DNA of 64,000 nucleotides from Desulfurivibrio dismutans (GTDB lineage Bacteria > Desulfobacterota > Desulfobulbia > Desulfobulbales > Desulfurivibrionaceae). Made by a program: the position numbers and the translations under genes. Of the stretch, positions 47,301 to 56,028 are shown piece by piece. The first letter of the stretch is position 1. Every line of letters begins with the position of its first letter. The notes below the pieces were generated by a model. The model was not told the DNA's origin. It worked only from the letters and a program-made list of their open reading frames with translations, and did no database searches. The stretch is from the NCBI RefSeq assembly GCF_029210385.1, contig NZ_JARGDQ010000002.1:124001-188000 (forward strand), written 5' to 3'.

Positions 47301-48578
47301 CTGGACTTCCAGGCCCGTTTGCGCAGCGATGAGTTGAGCTGGCTTGGCCCCTTGCTGCCCGGTGTCCGCCGGCTGGAAGGAAAGGTGGCGGCCGAGTTGG
47401 AACTGTTCGGCTCACCGGCCGACCCGCAAGTTCGGGGGACATTCGAGTTGGAAGAGGGCGAGTTGCGGCCCGAAGGCGACACCCCGGCTTTTCGGGAAAT
47501 CCGGGCCCGGGCCGATTTTGATGCTCAAGGCCTGGAACTGCGTTATATCGATGGTCAGTGGAGCGGCGCCCCTCTGACCATCCGGGGCCGGGTCGACTTC
47601 CCCCCCGCTTTCCCTCTGGCTTTCAGCGGTGACAACATCAGCCGGGAACTGCGTTTAAACCTTACCCTGCAAGGTGAAGAACTGCTTTTTTACCGGGCGG
47701 AAGGGATCAGGCTCCGGGGCCGAACCGACCTCAACCTGACCGGCCCCCTGGCCGCCCTGCACCTGGCCGGAGAGGTGGCCATCAGTGAAGGCCGCTACAC
47801 CCGCAACGTCGATTTCCTGGAGATGTTCCGGGCCCCCGGCGGCCCTCGACGGTCCGGCGGCCTGCAGCTTTTTTCCCTGACCGCACCACCCTGGCGTGAA
47901 ATGACCTTCAATATCCGGATCATCGCCGACCATCCCTTCACGGTGGCCAACAACATGGCCCGCGGCAGCCTGCGGCCCAACCTGCGCCTCGGCGGCAGCG
48001 GCGAACTGCCGGTGCTAACCGGAGAAATTTATCTGGACCCCACCCGGCTCACCCTGCCTTCTGGTCGCTTCCAGATTGAATCGGGCCTGATCCGTTTTCC
48101 CGAACAGGATCCCGACCGGCCGGAGTTTGACCTGCTGGCCACCGCCCGGCTGCTGGGTTACGACATCAACATGGTGCTACAGGGAACCGCCGACGAACCG
48201 GTGCTGACCTTGAGTTCAACCCCACCGCTGGGCGACGACGAACTGCTGCTGCTGGTGCTTACCGGCCAGCCCCCGTCAGCGCTGGGCCATGAAACCGCCC
48301 GGCGGCGGGCCGGGATGAACATGGCGGTCTTTCTTGGCCGCGACCTGCTGGCCCGGATCTTCCACGGCGATGATCCGCCCAGCGACGAGGCGATCCTGGA
48401 GCGTTTCCATATCGACGTGGGCCGTGACATCACCCGCCGCGGGGATGAAACCATCGAAGCCGAACTGCGGCTGGTGGACGACCTGATCCGCCCCGGCAAC
48501 CGCCTGTTCATCACCAGCGAAAAAGATGTCTACGACGACTTCAACATCGGTCTTAAGATCGTTTTCCGGTTCCGCTGA
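44343..48578 (+). CDS. tamB: Translocation and assembly module protein TamB (DUF490)
   Basis: A 1411-residue AsmA-like protein anchored in the inner membrane by one helix (LFTISAILLALLLLLAAGLYAL) with the rest spanning the periplasm. Long repetitive beta-strand content with leucine-rich spacing is visible throughout. The conserved DUF490 C-terminus is present: NLRLGGSGELPVLTGEIYL, FDLLATARLLGYDINMVLQG, LLLVLTGQPPSAL and the final FNIGLKIVFRFR, which inserts into TamA. Such bridges move lipids or assist outer-membrane protein assembly. Its stop overlaps the tamA start (TGATG). The gene order tamB-tamA is the reverse of E. coli. The 185-bp upstream region is shared with copA and is AT-rich. Confidence 0.9.
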   Translation: MPTRLFTISAILLALLLLLAAGLYALRAEVIGPRLLAAANTYLGPALGVELAAGKVGGNYLNSLILKDIYTVKKVAADGELPAFQPELEARQLRLRYQLPALRHGTEAFLATLRIELSRGRLTLQLPPGAEVDSEKTAALPEAAELQQLFATIVELAALLPAISLDRVDLRLQSQDLALAANDLALSFSPATDPAKDTSRLTLQSGSFSLQHPRLQLLQAPLALELQAGGDKQDGSLTISRLEWQNLLAVSTGRLSWSEPPAGEVNLYDPLNQPAQAIPELDLEVQLQLLETALHGRATLTPDHWRGELATGSFNLARLAEFWFEPPRLSGKVTLASRLEMAPAAPWETLSGELELQLAQGAVAEHRLDDLELQARFRQGELQLARLTAGLADNRLELAQLHLPLPALLAADLKQLLHRSRLAELRLDFRNLPELLNAAGLEAATLIPAPFLELTRQQLQLQAGLEHGLLQVRELNLINDTGRLTIPRAVIGPWPPDDDYWQLPVEGEAHLEISNLGEFTRRWQLPALSGRLQGELAVQGIPSDPRGFVILEAADLRRPGLELDHLQLTLRGDRQQLHLERLHLKHDTDYFQAGLTVDPSPLLEAVLAKEPIAATAEGSEGKKPSPAINLEKLLAALNWENLQVSFNFADLAAYHELLPPAWHTGGRLQGELSGDGTLEQPRLTANLQLYDLQLPAGDRPAPWPKLDQVTADLQLAEQQLQVKQFSVRRHHDRLQVAGRLRLPGYRLPELPEPAAMELQELEITLAVSELAAYADLLPPPLQPAVPPAPLPIATGEEPAAEAGTAPPAGRGLDGALTARVQGGGTLTDHAFTATAELTRGRLADFRLQSFSGQAEFRLPGGDPGALQLTGSFQAQELYRQADLLVRELSSDLGYTAGRLTVTRGKASNDQGRLRMGGEMHGLGTETLTLHFNQLELATDDLTLILAAPARLHFSGGRLHDAELEMTGLGAYLHLQGGYDPNAPGAELDFQARLRSDELSWLGPLLPGVRRLEGKVAAELELFGSPADPQVRGTFELEEGELRPEGDTPAFREIRARADFDAQGLELRYIDGQWSGAPLTIRGRVDFPPAFPLAFSGDNISRELRLNLTLQGEELLFYRAEGIRLRGRTDLNLTGPLAALHLAGEVAISEGRYTRNVDFLEMFRAPGGPRRSGGLQLFSLTAPPWREMTFNIRIIADHPFTVANNMARGSLRPNLRLGGSGELPVLTGEIYLDPTRLTLPSGRFQIESGLIRFPEQDPDRPEFDLLATARLLGYDINMVLQGTADEPVLTLSSTPPLGDDELLLLVLTGQPPSALGHETARRRAGMNMAVFLGRDLLARIFHGDDPPSDEAILERFHIDVGRDITRRGDETIEAELRLVDDLIRPGNRLFITSEKDVYDDFNIGLKIVFRFR

Positions 48579-50890
48579 TGCCTTTTTTTCTCATACATCA
48601 TGCCCCCTCAAGGTCATTGGCTTTGACTCCGGGGTGGGGACCGCAACCGGGACGGTGGCTGCCGTTGATGCTGGGCTGGTGGCTACTGCTCCTGCTGACG
48701 GCTTGGCCCGGCCCGGCGCCGGCTGAAGATTACGTTGCCCCCGACCGGCCACCGGAACCAGAGGTCGTTTTTCACTTTATCGGTAATCGGGACTTGACCG
48801 AAGAACGCCTGCGCACCGCTGCTGCCGTCGATCTCCGGCTTTTTACCCGCCACCGCCGGCCTACCGCCATCGATGATGCCGCCTACCTGATGCAGCTGGC
48901 CTACCGCCGGACCGGCTACCATTTTGCGGAAGTGGCATACGAACTCCATGAAACTCCCAACGCCCTGGCCGTAACCAGGGTGGACTTCCTGATCAGCGAA
49001 GGCGCAAGGGTGCTGCTGGGCGATTCGGGGTTTGCCGGCAATACCGTGTTCAGCAACCGGGAGTTGCGGGAGTTGCTGGAAAACATCATGCGCGGCGAGG
49101 GCACCGGGCCGCCGCCTTTCATTGAGGCCAGGCTTAACGAAGCCACCAGCCGGATCAGGGAGCTTTACCTCAACGAAGGCTACCGGGGTGTCCAAATCGA
49201 GGTGGGCGAGGTGCTTTTCCTGCCAGCCAATCGGGAAACCAGAACACTGGCCAACGGCGCCTTGTTGGCCACCGTTACTATTAACATCGACGAAGGCGAA
49301 CGCTGGCTGATTGCCGGGATCGAACTTGATCGGTCGCCGCCGGACCCGGCAACGGCGGAGATTGACCGGGCCCTGGCCGCCGCCAAAGATGAACTGCTCG
49401 ACAGACCCTATTTCACCCGGCGCAAACTGGTCCTGCGTAGCCATCTGCTGGAGGCCTTCCATGCAACCGGCTACCCCGAAGCCCGGGTGCAAATCCACGA
49501 CCAGACCGGCGATGTCCCGGGGGAAATTTTCCTGCTGGCCGAAACCGCCAGCGGTCCCCGGGTGATCATCGAGGAAGTTGAGATCAGCGGCAATCGGCGC
49601 ACCAGAGACAGTTTCATCAACCGGCGGCTACTCCTCTCTCCCGGTGAATTGTACAACGAACGCCACCGCCGAGAATCCTTCCAGGAGCTTTACCGCAGCG
49701 GTCTTTTTAACCGAATCGATTTCGAACTGCTCCCCATGGATGAAGAAGAGTCTGCGCCAGTCCTGATCCCCACCGATCCGGCCGCACCGCCCGACCCAGC
49801 AACAACGACGGTCCGCCGGCGGCTGCTGGTGGAGGTTGATGAAGCCGACAGCCGGGAGCTTTTCCTGGCTGGAGGCTGGGGTTCTTATGAGATGCTGCGG
49901 CTCAGGGCCGGCTTTGTTAACCGCAACCTCTTTGGACACGGCCGCATTCTGCGCCTGGAAACCGGCGCCTCAATGAAAGGCACCGAGGTGGAGACCGGCA
50001 TCACCGATCCCTGGTTCCTGGAAAGCCGGGTACAGGCCGATTTCCCGATTTTTTACCGGGTCCGGGAAGAGCCTTCCTTCACCCGCACCGAAAAAGGGCT
50101 GGGGCTGCTTTTTTCCCGGGAGCTGACCCGGGACCGTACCGCCTCAGTGGGCTACCAGGTCCGACGCAGCGATATCAGCCAAATCAAGGCCGACACCGAC
50201 ACCGAAAGCCTGGAGAGGGGCTACGGGATTGCCAGCCTCAAGTTTCAGCTCAGCCGCGACACCCGCAACGACATCTTCTTCCCCACCGCCGGCCATCGCA
50301 CCTACGGGGCGGTGGAAACCGCCGACAAGGTGCTGGGCAGTGAGTTGGAATTTTTCCGTTTTACCGCCGGCTGGCGCAAATTCCGGCCTGTCAGCCCTAC
50401 CCTGACCCTGGGGGCGCGGGTCGATTCCGGCCTGATCATCCCCAGCCGCGACCAGGTAACCATTCCCTTGGGGGAGCGGTTTTACAGCGGCGGGGAAAAT
50501 TCAGTGCGCAGCTTCCGGGAAGGGCGGCTGGGCCCCAAAGATCTCAAAGGCCGGCCGGTGGGGGGCATGGGTTTCAACACCCTGAGCCTTGAGTTGCGGC
50601 GCCGGCTCACCGACAAACTGGCCCTGTCGGTTTTTGCCGATTACGGCAATATCTCACCCAACCGTTCCCGGGCCGAGGAAGATGAAGAGGCCTTCACCAG
50701 CGGCTCCGAGGTAATCGACGCCACCCTGGATGATTTTTTTAGCGATTTTCGTCCCGGCCTGGGCGCCGGCCTGCAGTATCTGCTGCCGGTGGGCCCGGCC
50801 CGCCTGGATGTGGCCTTCAACCCCGACCGCCAAGACGACCGCCACGAAACCACCTACGTGATCCACTTCAGCCTGGGCATGGCTTTTTGA
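48578..50890 (+). CDS. tamA: Outer membrane assembly factor TamA (Omp85/BamA family)
   Basis: A 770-residue Omp85 protein. A signal peptide (LMLGWWLLLLLTAWPGPAPA, cleaved before EDY) is followed by three POTRA-like domains, roughly residues 55-375, with VVFHFIGNRDLTEERLR and VIIEEVEISGNRRTRDSFI. The C-terminal 16-strand barrel includes the conserved GEEFYSGGENSVRSFRE-like lid loop (ERFYSGGENSVRSFREG) and ends in a phenylalanine (FSLGMAF), the barrel-insertion signature. The start at 48578 is coupled to the tamB stop; an internal ATG at 48668 would give a shorter signal peptide without basic residues. The first ~30 codons fall in a sequence repeated at 41112. Confidence 0.9.
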   Translation: MPFFLIHHAPSRSLALTPGWGPQPGRWLPLMLGWWLLLLLTAWPGPAPAEDYVAPDRPPEPEVVFHFIGNRDLTEERLRTAAAVDLRLFTRHRRPTAIDDAAYLMQLAYRRTGYHFAEVAYELHETPNALAVTRVDFLISEGARVLLGDSGFAGNTVFSNRELRELLENIMRGEGTGPPPFIEARLNEATSRIRELYLNEGYRGVQIEVGEVLFLPANRETRTLANGALLATVTINIDEGERWLIAGIELDRSPPDPATAEIDRALAAAKDELLDRPYFTRRKLVLRSHLLEAFHATGYPEARVQIHDQTGDVPGEIFLLAETASGPRVIIEEVEISGNRRTRDSFINRRLLLSPGELYNERHRRESFQELYRSGLFNRIDFELLPMDEEESAPVLIPTDPAAPPDPATTTVRRRLLVEVDEADSRELFLAGGWGSYEMLRLRAGFVNRNLFGHGRILRLETGASMKGTEVETGITDPWFLESRVQADFPIFYRVREEPSFTRTEKGLGLLFSRELTRDRTASVGYQVRRSDISQIKADTDTESLERGYGIASLKFQLSRDTRNDIFFPTAGHRTYGAVETADKVLGSELEFFRFTAGWRKFRPVSPTLTLGARVDSGLIIPSRDQVTIPLGERFYSGGENSVRSFREGRLGPKDLKGRPVGGMGFNTLSLELRRRLTDKLALSVFADYGNISPNRSRAEEDEEAFTSGSEVIDATLDDFFSDFRPGLGAGLQYLLPVGPARLDVAFNPDRQDDRHETTYVIHFSLGMAF
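48606..48655 (+). repeat. ~50-bp diverged repeat shared with the Aas-like leader
   Basis: The segment CAAGGTCATTGGCTTTGACT and following GGGGTGGGGACCGCAACCGGG resembles 41112-41156 (CAAGTCATTGGTTTTGGTCA, GGGGTGGGTGCCGCAAAACCGGG). Here the copy encodes part of the TamA signal peptide; there it is non-coding. Confidence 0.55.
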
Positions 50891-51090
50891 AGCCAACATC
50901 CAAGTCGCACCCAGCCAGGACGGGGGCCGTAAAACCCGGGGCCAAAAACTAATGACTTTAACGGCGCTCGGAAAGGCCGTCGTCAGGGCGTGAAAAAATC
51001 CCTCTTTTATGGTAACTAGACCACCAGACTACCAGACTACCAGACCACTTTGCCCCTTAACCTCAATTTCTCGCGGGAGGATATTTTTTC
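50891..51090. other. Non-coding region between tamA and dapL
   Basis: About 200 bp. A triple 8-bp tandem repeat ACCAGACT/ACCAGACT/ACCAGACC lies at 51023-51046. CCAAAAACTAATGACTT at 50950 resembles an inverted fragment of the 50-bp repeat. The gggagga at 51075-51081 is the dapL ribosome-binding site. No gene or recognised riboswitch is seen. Confidence 0.5.
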
Positions 51091-52323
51091 ATGGCACGGA
51101 TCAACGACAACTACCTCAAACTCAAGGCCGGTTACCTCTTTCCCGAGATCGGCCGACGGATCAAAAACTTCACCGAGGCCAACCCCGAGGCCAAGGTTAT
51201 TCGTTTAGGCATCGGCGATGTCACCCGGCCCCTGGCCCCGGCAGTAATTGAGGCCTTTCACCGGGGCATTGATGATCTGACCAAGGTTGAATCCTTCATG
51301 GGCTACGGTCCCGAGCAGGGCTATGACTGGCTGATCGATACCATCATCGAACACAGCTTTGCCCCCCGCGGGGTGCAGTTGAAACGCTCCGAGGTCTTTG
51401 TCTCCGACGGCTCCAAGTGCGACTGCGGCAACATCCTCGACATCTTCGATTTGGGCAACAAGGTGGCCATTGGCGATCCGGTCTACCCGGTGTACAACGA
51501 CACCAACGTCATGGTGGGCCGCACCGGCGAGGCCGATGACAAGGGGCATTACGAGGGTATCGTCTATATCCCCTGCACCGAGGAAAACAACTTCACCCCG
51601 CCGATCCCGCAAGAAAAGGTGGATCTGATCTACCTTTGTTTCCCCAACAACCCCACCGGCGCGGTGGCCGGCAAGGAGCAGTTGCAGCAGTGGGTGGACT
51701 ACGCCCTGGCCCATGAGGCGGTGATCCTCTTTGACGCCGCCTATGAAGCCTTTATCACCGACCCGGCCATTCCCCATTCCATCTACGAAATTCCCGGGGC
51801 GGAAAAGTGCGCCATCGAGTTTCGTTCCTTCTCCAAGACCGCCGGCTTCACCGGGGTACGCTGCGCCTTTACGGTGGTGCCGGAAGGCTTGACGGGCAAG
51901 ACCGCCGACGGTAAAGAGGTGGCCTTAAACGGCCTGTGGAACCGCCGCCAGGCCACCAAGTTCAACGGTGTGTCCTACCCGGTGCAGAGGGCCGCCCAGG
52001 CTGTCTACTCGCCAGAGGGCTGGCGCCAGAACCAGGAGATCATCGCCTACTACCTGGAAAACGCCCGGCTGATCCGGGAAGGGCTGCAGGCCGCCGGGGT
52101 CACCTGTTTCGGCGGCACCAACGCCCCCTATATCTGGCTCAAAACCCCAAACGGGCTCTCCTCGTGGGACTTTTTCGACCGGCTGCTCAACGAATGCCAC
52201 GTGGTGGGCACCCCCGGCTCGGGCTTCGGCCCCGCCGGCGAGGGGTACTTTCGCCTGTCGGCCTTCGGCCAGCGGGAAAACGTCGAAGAGGCGGTGGCCC
52301 GGATCCGCAAAAACCTGGCTTAA
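51091..52323 (+). CDS. dapL: LL-diaminopimelate aminotransferase
   Basis: A 410-residue PLP enzyme that converts tetrahydrodipicolinate directly to LL-diaminopimelate for lysine and peptidoglycan synthesis. The N-terminus [20 protein letters not shown] and [19 protein letters not shown], the segment [25 protein letters not shown] and the PLP lysine in [15 protein letters not shown] (near residue 249) are all diagnostic of DapL. This enzyme replaces the succinylated or acetylated pathway in a limited set of phyla including Desulfobacterota. The recQ ATG follows its stop immediately. Confidence 0.97.
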   Translation: MARINDNYLKLKAGYLFPEIGRRIKNFTEANPEAKVIRLGIGDVTRPLAPAVIEAFHRGIDDLTKVESFMGYGPEQGYDWLIDTIIEHSFAPRGVQLKRSEVFVSDGSKCDCGNILDIFDLGNKVAIGDPVYPVYNDTNVMVGRTGEADDKGHYEGIVYIPCTEENNFTPPIPQEKVDLIYLCFPNNPTGAVAGKEQLQQWVDYALAHEAVILFDAAYEAFITDPAIPHSIYEIPGAEKCAIEFRSFSKTAGFTGVRCAFTVVPEGLTGKTADGKEVALNGLWNRRQATKFNGVSYPVQRAAQAVYSPEGWRQNQEIIAYYLENARLIREGLQAAGVTCFGGTNAPYIWLKTPNGLSSWDFFDRLLNECHVVGTPGSGFGPAGEGYFRLSAFGQRENVEEAVARIRKNLA

Positions 52324-54183
52324 ATGGGCGATATTCAACAAACCCTGCAGGATGTTTTCGGTTTTGCAAGCTTTCGGCCCCAGCAGCGGGAGATCATTGA
52401 AGACCTGCTGGCCGGCCGCGACGCCTTCGTGCTGATGCCCACCGGCGGCGGCAAATCGCTCTGCTACCAGCTGCCTGCCCTGCACCGCCCGGGGGTGGCG
52501 ATCGTGGTCTCGCCGCTGATCTCGCTAATGAAGGACCAGGTGGACGCCCTTAAGGCCCACGGCATCAGGGCCGCCTGTTACAACTCGGCCCTGGAGGCGC
52601 AGGAGGCCCGGCAGGTACTGGCCCGCCTGCACGGCGGCGAACTGGATCTGCTCTATGTCGCCCCGGAACGGCTGATGAAAGAGGATTTCCTGGGCCGCCT
52701 GCAAGAGCTGCCGCTGGCCCTTTTTGCCATCGATGAGGCCCACTGCGTCTCCCAGTGGGGTCATGATTTCCGGCCCGAGTACATCCAGCTGGGCCGGCTG
52801 CGGCAAAAATTCCCCGCCATCCCGCTGATCGCGCTGACTGCCACGGCCGAGCCCCATACCCGCCAGGATATCATCCAGCGGCTCAACTTGGAGAAGGCCC
52901 GCTGCTACCTCACCAGCTTCGACCGGCCCAATATCCGCTATACGGTGCTGGAAAAGAAAAAACCTTTCCAGCAGTTGCTGGATTTCCTGAGCGACCGCCG
53001 GGACGAAGCGGGGATCATTTACTGTCTGAGCCGCAAACGGGTGGAACAACTCACCGCTAAACTTCAGGAGGCCGGTTTTGCCGCCGCCAGTTATCATGCC
53101 GGCTTAAGCGGCGATGAACGGGGGCGGGTGCAGGATGCCTTCCTGCGCGATGATCTGCCGATTATCGTCGCCACCGTGGCCTTTGGCATGGGGATTGACA
53201 AGTCCAACATCCGCTATGTGGTGCATCATGACGTGCCCAAGAATATCGAGGGCTATTACCAGGAAACCGGCCGGGCCGGCCGTGACGGCCTCGACTCCGA
53301 AGCCCTGCTGCTTTTCGGCATGGGGGATGTGGCCCTGGCCCGCGGGCTGATCGACAACTCCCAAAACGAGGAGCGTCGCCGCATCGAGACCCACAAACTG
53401 TCGGCCATGGTGGGCTTTGCCCAGGCCACCGGCTGCCGCCGCCGGGTATTGCTGGGTTATTTCGGCGAAACGTTGGCCGCCGACTGCGGCAACTGTGACA
53501 CTTGCCTGGATCCGCCGGAGATGGTGGAGGTCACCGAGGACGCCCGTAAGGCCTTAAGTTGCATCTACCGGGTCAACCAGCGTTTCGGCCTGGGCCATGT
53601 GGTGGACGTGCTGCGGGGCTCGAAAAACCAGCGGCTGCTGGAGCTGGGCCATCACCGGCTCTCCACCTACGGTATTGGCGCCGAGCAGGACAAGGATTAC
53701 TGGCAGGCTCTGCTACGGCACCTGATCCACCGGGGTTATGTCGAACAGGACGTGGGCAACTTTTCCGTCCTCAAGCTGCACCCTTCCAGCCGCCCCCTGC
53801 TGCGGGGCGAGACCACCCTGCAGATGGGCCGCCCCCGCACCAGACCGACCACTACAGACAGCGCCGGCCCGGTTGGAGCCGGCAGCAAAAGTGTTCGGTC
53901 CGGGGCCAGTAAAGGACCGGCAGGGCTGGCGGCGCAAAACCGGGAAATGTTTGAACAGCTGCGACGGTTGCGCAAGGAGATCGCCGACCAGGACGGGGTA
54001 CCGCCCTTCGTAGTTTTCAGCGACGCCGCCCTGGTGGCCATGGCCGCCCGGCAGCCGGCCGATGAAAAAGAGTTTCTGCAGATCCACGGGGTGGGCCAGT
54101 ACAAACTGGAACGCTACGGTGAACGTTTCCTGGCCGCCATCAAAGAAAAGCGGGCGGCCGGGGTGGCAACAGACCAGGGTTGA
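52324..54183 (+). CDS. recQ: ATP-dependent DNA helicase RecQ
   Basis: A 619-residue RecQ with the complete layout. Motif I is MPTGGGKSLCYQLP, the DEAH box is FAIDEAHCVSQWGHDFRPEY, and late motifs include GMGIDKSNIRYVVHHD and YYQETGRAGRDG. A RecQ C-terminal zinc site is given by ATGCRRRVLLGYFGE and CGNCDTCLDPP. An HRDC domain (about residues 536-610, QLRRLRKEIADQDGVPPFVVFSD) follows a Pro/Thr/Gly-rich linker. Works in recombination and replication-fork repair. No intergenic bases between dapL stop and this ATG, suggesting an operon. Confidence 0.97.
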   Translation: MGDIQQTLQDVFGFASFRPQQREIIEDLLAGRDAFVLMPTGGGKSLCYQLPALHRPGVAIVVSPLISLMKDQVDALKAHGIRAACYNSALEAQEARQVLARLHGGELDLLYVAPERLMKEDFLGRLQELPLALFAIDEAHCVSQWGHDFRPEYIQLGRLRQKFPAIPLIALTATAEPHTRQDIIQRLNLEKARCYLTSFDRPNIRYTVLEKKKPFQQLLDFLSDRRDEAGIIYCLSRKRVEQLTAKLQEAGFAAASYHAGLSGDERGRVQDAFLRDDLPIIVATVAFGMGIDKSNIRYVVHHDVPKNIEGYYQETGRAGRDGLDSEALLLFGMGDVALARGLIDNSQNEERRRIETHKLSAMVGFAQATGCRRRVLLGYFGETLAADCGNCDTCLDPPEMVEVTEDARKALSCIYRVNQRFGLGHVVDVLRGSKNQRLLELGHHRLSTYGIGAEQDKDYWQALLRHLIHRGYVEQDVGNFSVLKLHPSSRPLLRGETTLQMGRPRTRPTTTDSAGPVGAGSKSVRSGASKGPAGLAAQNREMFEQLRRLRKEIADQDGVPPFVVFSDAALVAMAARQPADEKEFLQIHGVGQYKLERYGERFLAAIKEKRAAGVATDQG

Positions 54184-54203
54184 CTTTCGGCAAGGAGCTA
54201 GCA

Positions 54204-55148
54204 ATGGACATCTTCGGCCAGTACCTGCAAGAAATAAGCTGGGATGAAATCATTCTCACCAGCCTCCGCATCATGCTGATTCTGCTGGCGGCTTGGGGGT
54301 TGATGCTCTTTGTCCGCAAAACCCTGGCCCGGCTGGAAGAAAGGCTGCTGGAAGAGGGCAAAAAAGAAGGTGAACCCCCCAGTGAAGCGGCCAAGCGAGT
54401 GGAAACCCTGATCCGGCTGATCCGCCAGGCGGCCCTGATCATGGTGAATATAACCGCCGCCCTGATTGTGCTGCGGGAAATGGGGGTGGATATCGCCCCC
54501 ATTCTGGCCGGCGCCGGCATCGTCGGCCTGGCGGTGGGCTTCGGCGCCCAGAACCTGGTCCGCGATATAATCGCCGGGTTTTTCTTTATTCTCGAAAACC
54601 AATTGCGGGTGGGGGATGTGGCCGTGGTCAATGGCACCGGCGGGCTGGTGGAAAAGATCAACTTCCGCACCCTGGTGCTGCGGGACCTGGGCGGGGTGGT
54701 CCATGTCTTTCCCAACGGCACGGTTACCACCTTAAGCAACATGACCAACGAGTGGTCGGCCTACATCTTCGACATCGGGGTGGCCTACAAGGAAAACACC
54801 GACCGGGTGATCGAGGTGATGAAAAAGGTGGGCGATGAATTGCGAGCCGACCCCGAGCATGGCCCGCTGATTCTGGAAGATCTGGAGGTTTTCGGGGTGG
54901 ACAAATTTGCCGACTCAGCGGTGGTGATCAAGGGTCGGATCAAGACCAGGCCCATCCGCCAGTGGATGGTGGGCCGCGAGTATTTGCGTCGCCTAAAACT
55001 GGCCTTTGACCAGCACAAAATCGAAATCCCCTTCCCCCACCGCACTCTGTACTTCGGCGAGGCCAGCAAGCCGGTGAACCTGCAACTGCTGAGCCCCAAC
55101 TTCAACCTGACCCCAACAACAACAAGCAACCCAACGGACCAACAGTAA
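54204..55148 (+). CDS. Small-conductance mechanosensitive channel (MscS family)
   Basis: A 314-residue MscS-type channel. Three hydrophobic helices: IILTSLRIMLILLAAWGLML, LIRQAALIMVNITAALIVL and the pore helix MGVDIAPILAGAGIVGLAVGFGAQNLVRD, followed by the hallmark FFFILENQLRVGDVAVVNGT. The beta domain and cytoplasmic C-terminal domain follow. The ATG at 54204 has aagga six bases upstream; an earlier start at 54180 overlaps recQ and lacks a site. Opens under membrane tension to release solutes on osmotic downshock. Confidence 0.93.
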   Translation: MDIFGQYLQEISWDEIILTSLRIMLILLAAWGLMLFVRKTLARLEERLLEEGKKEGEPPSEAAKRVETLIRLIRQAALIMVNITAALIVLREMGVDIAPILAGAGIVGLAVGFGAQNLVRDIIAGFFFILENQLRVGDVAVVNGTGGLVEKINFRTLVLRDLGGVVHVFPNGTVTTLSNMTNEWSAYIFDIGVAYKENTDRVIEVMKKVGDELRADPEHGPLILEDLEVFGVDKFADSAVVIKGRIKTRPIRQWMVGREYLRRLKLAFDQHKIEIPFPHRTLYFGEASKPVNLQLLSPNFNLTPTTTSNPTDQQ

Positions 55149-55172
55149 GGCCCATCCCCCCCCGCCAAGGCA

Positions 55173-55281
55173 GAAAAGCGCCGGCAGTGCTGCAGCTTGC
55201 GGCAAGCGGCCCGGCGCCGCGTACCCTAAGGTACGCAAGCCTGGCCGATCGCCGCAAGATGCGGTGCTGCCGGCGCTTTTC
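55173..55281. repeat. Palindromic intergenic repeat, copy A4
   Basis: A 109-bp palindrome with outer arms GAAAAGCGCCGGCAG/CTGCCGGCGCTTTTC. It lies between convergent mscS and the DUF481 gene and touches the latter's stop codon (55282-55284). T runs on both ends make it a plausible bidirectional terminator. Its left half has TGCTGCAGCTTGCGGC, slightly diverged from the other A copies. Confidence 0.9.
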
Positions 55282-56028
55282 CTATTGCCAGCTGAGGACC
55301 AGGCGGGTGTAGTAAGTGGTATCCAGCCGCTCTTCCACCACCGGCCGGCTTTCATAATCGTTGCGGACCCCCATCCGCAGCTTCCAGAAGTCGCCGGTGC
55401 CCACCGGAATCTCCAAGGCGCTGTCGTGGAACACCCGATAATCGCCAAAGTCGGCAAGACTGGGGGAGTAGGTCAGCTCGTTGCGCAGGCTCCACTGGCG
55501 ACCAAACTCATAACGGTGAACCAGCCCCAGGTCCATGGTGGGGTCGGAATCACTGCCTAGCTCGTTATCATAACGGGTATAGCGATAGCCGATACCACTC
55601 CTGGCTACCAGGGTATGATGCTCCCGGTTGAGGAGCCGGTAGGACAAACCGGTGCCGGAGGTGGAGCGCCACCTTATCCGATCGATCACATCCTTTTCCA
55701 GTGCCGTCCGGACGTACCAACCCAGGTACTTGCTGGGGAAAGATTCATAATCGGCCGCCCCCAGCATTCGATCGGTGGTTTTCTCACCATCGGTTTTCCG
55801 GCGCTCATATTCCGTGATCAGCTTCAGAGCATCATCGGTCCCCTTTAAAGTGGCGGTCAGACCGCCCCCCAGCCCGAACTCCCGGGTATTGCCCTCCTTG
55901 CCCACCAAATCCAGTTCCGCCTCATACAGCCAGCGCCGCAACTCCTCCCCGGAGGCATCCGACACCCAGGCCGGCAAGGAGAAAGAGATGAGAAAAACCA
56001 CCAACACCAACGTACCGCGAGCAAACAT
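55282..56028 (-). CDS. DUF481 outer-membrane beta-barrel-like protein
   Basis: A 248-residue exported protein. The start MFARGTLVLVVFLISFSLPA provides a signal peptide, and GAGG sits 7 bases before this ATG; a possible ATG at 56043 and the longer frame to 56211 lack both. The mature part alternates hydrophobic and polar residues in about ten beta strands (YESFPSKYLGWYVRTALEKD, HTLVARSGIGYRYTRYD, HRYEFGRQWSLRNELTYSPS) and ends in YYTRLVLSWQ. This matches the DUF481/YdiY family of putative small outer-membrane barrels. Function is unknown. Its upstream region carries repeat unit B2. Confidence 0.75.
   Translation of the reverse strand: MFARGTLVLVVFLISFSLPAWVSDASGEELRRWLYEAELDLVGKEGNTREFGLGGGLTATLKGTDDALKLITEYERRKTDGEKTTDRMLGAADYESFPSKYLGWYVRTALEKDVIDRIRWRSTSGTGLSYRLLNREHHTLVARSGIGYRYTRYDNELGSDSDPTMDLGLVHRYEFGRQWSLRNELTYSPSLADFGDYRVFHDSALEIPVGTGDFWKLRMGVRNDYESRPVVEERLDTTYYTRLVLSWQ

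Noticed and set aside
51023-51046. Three 8-bp tandem repeats before dapL considered as a CRISPR start
   Set aside because: Units are adjacent with no spacers and too short; simple tandem repeat.
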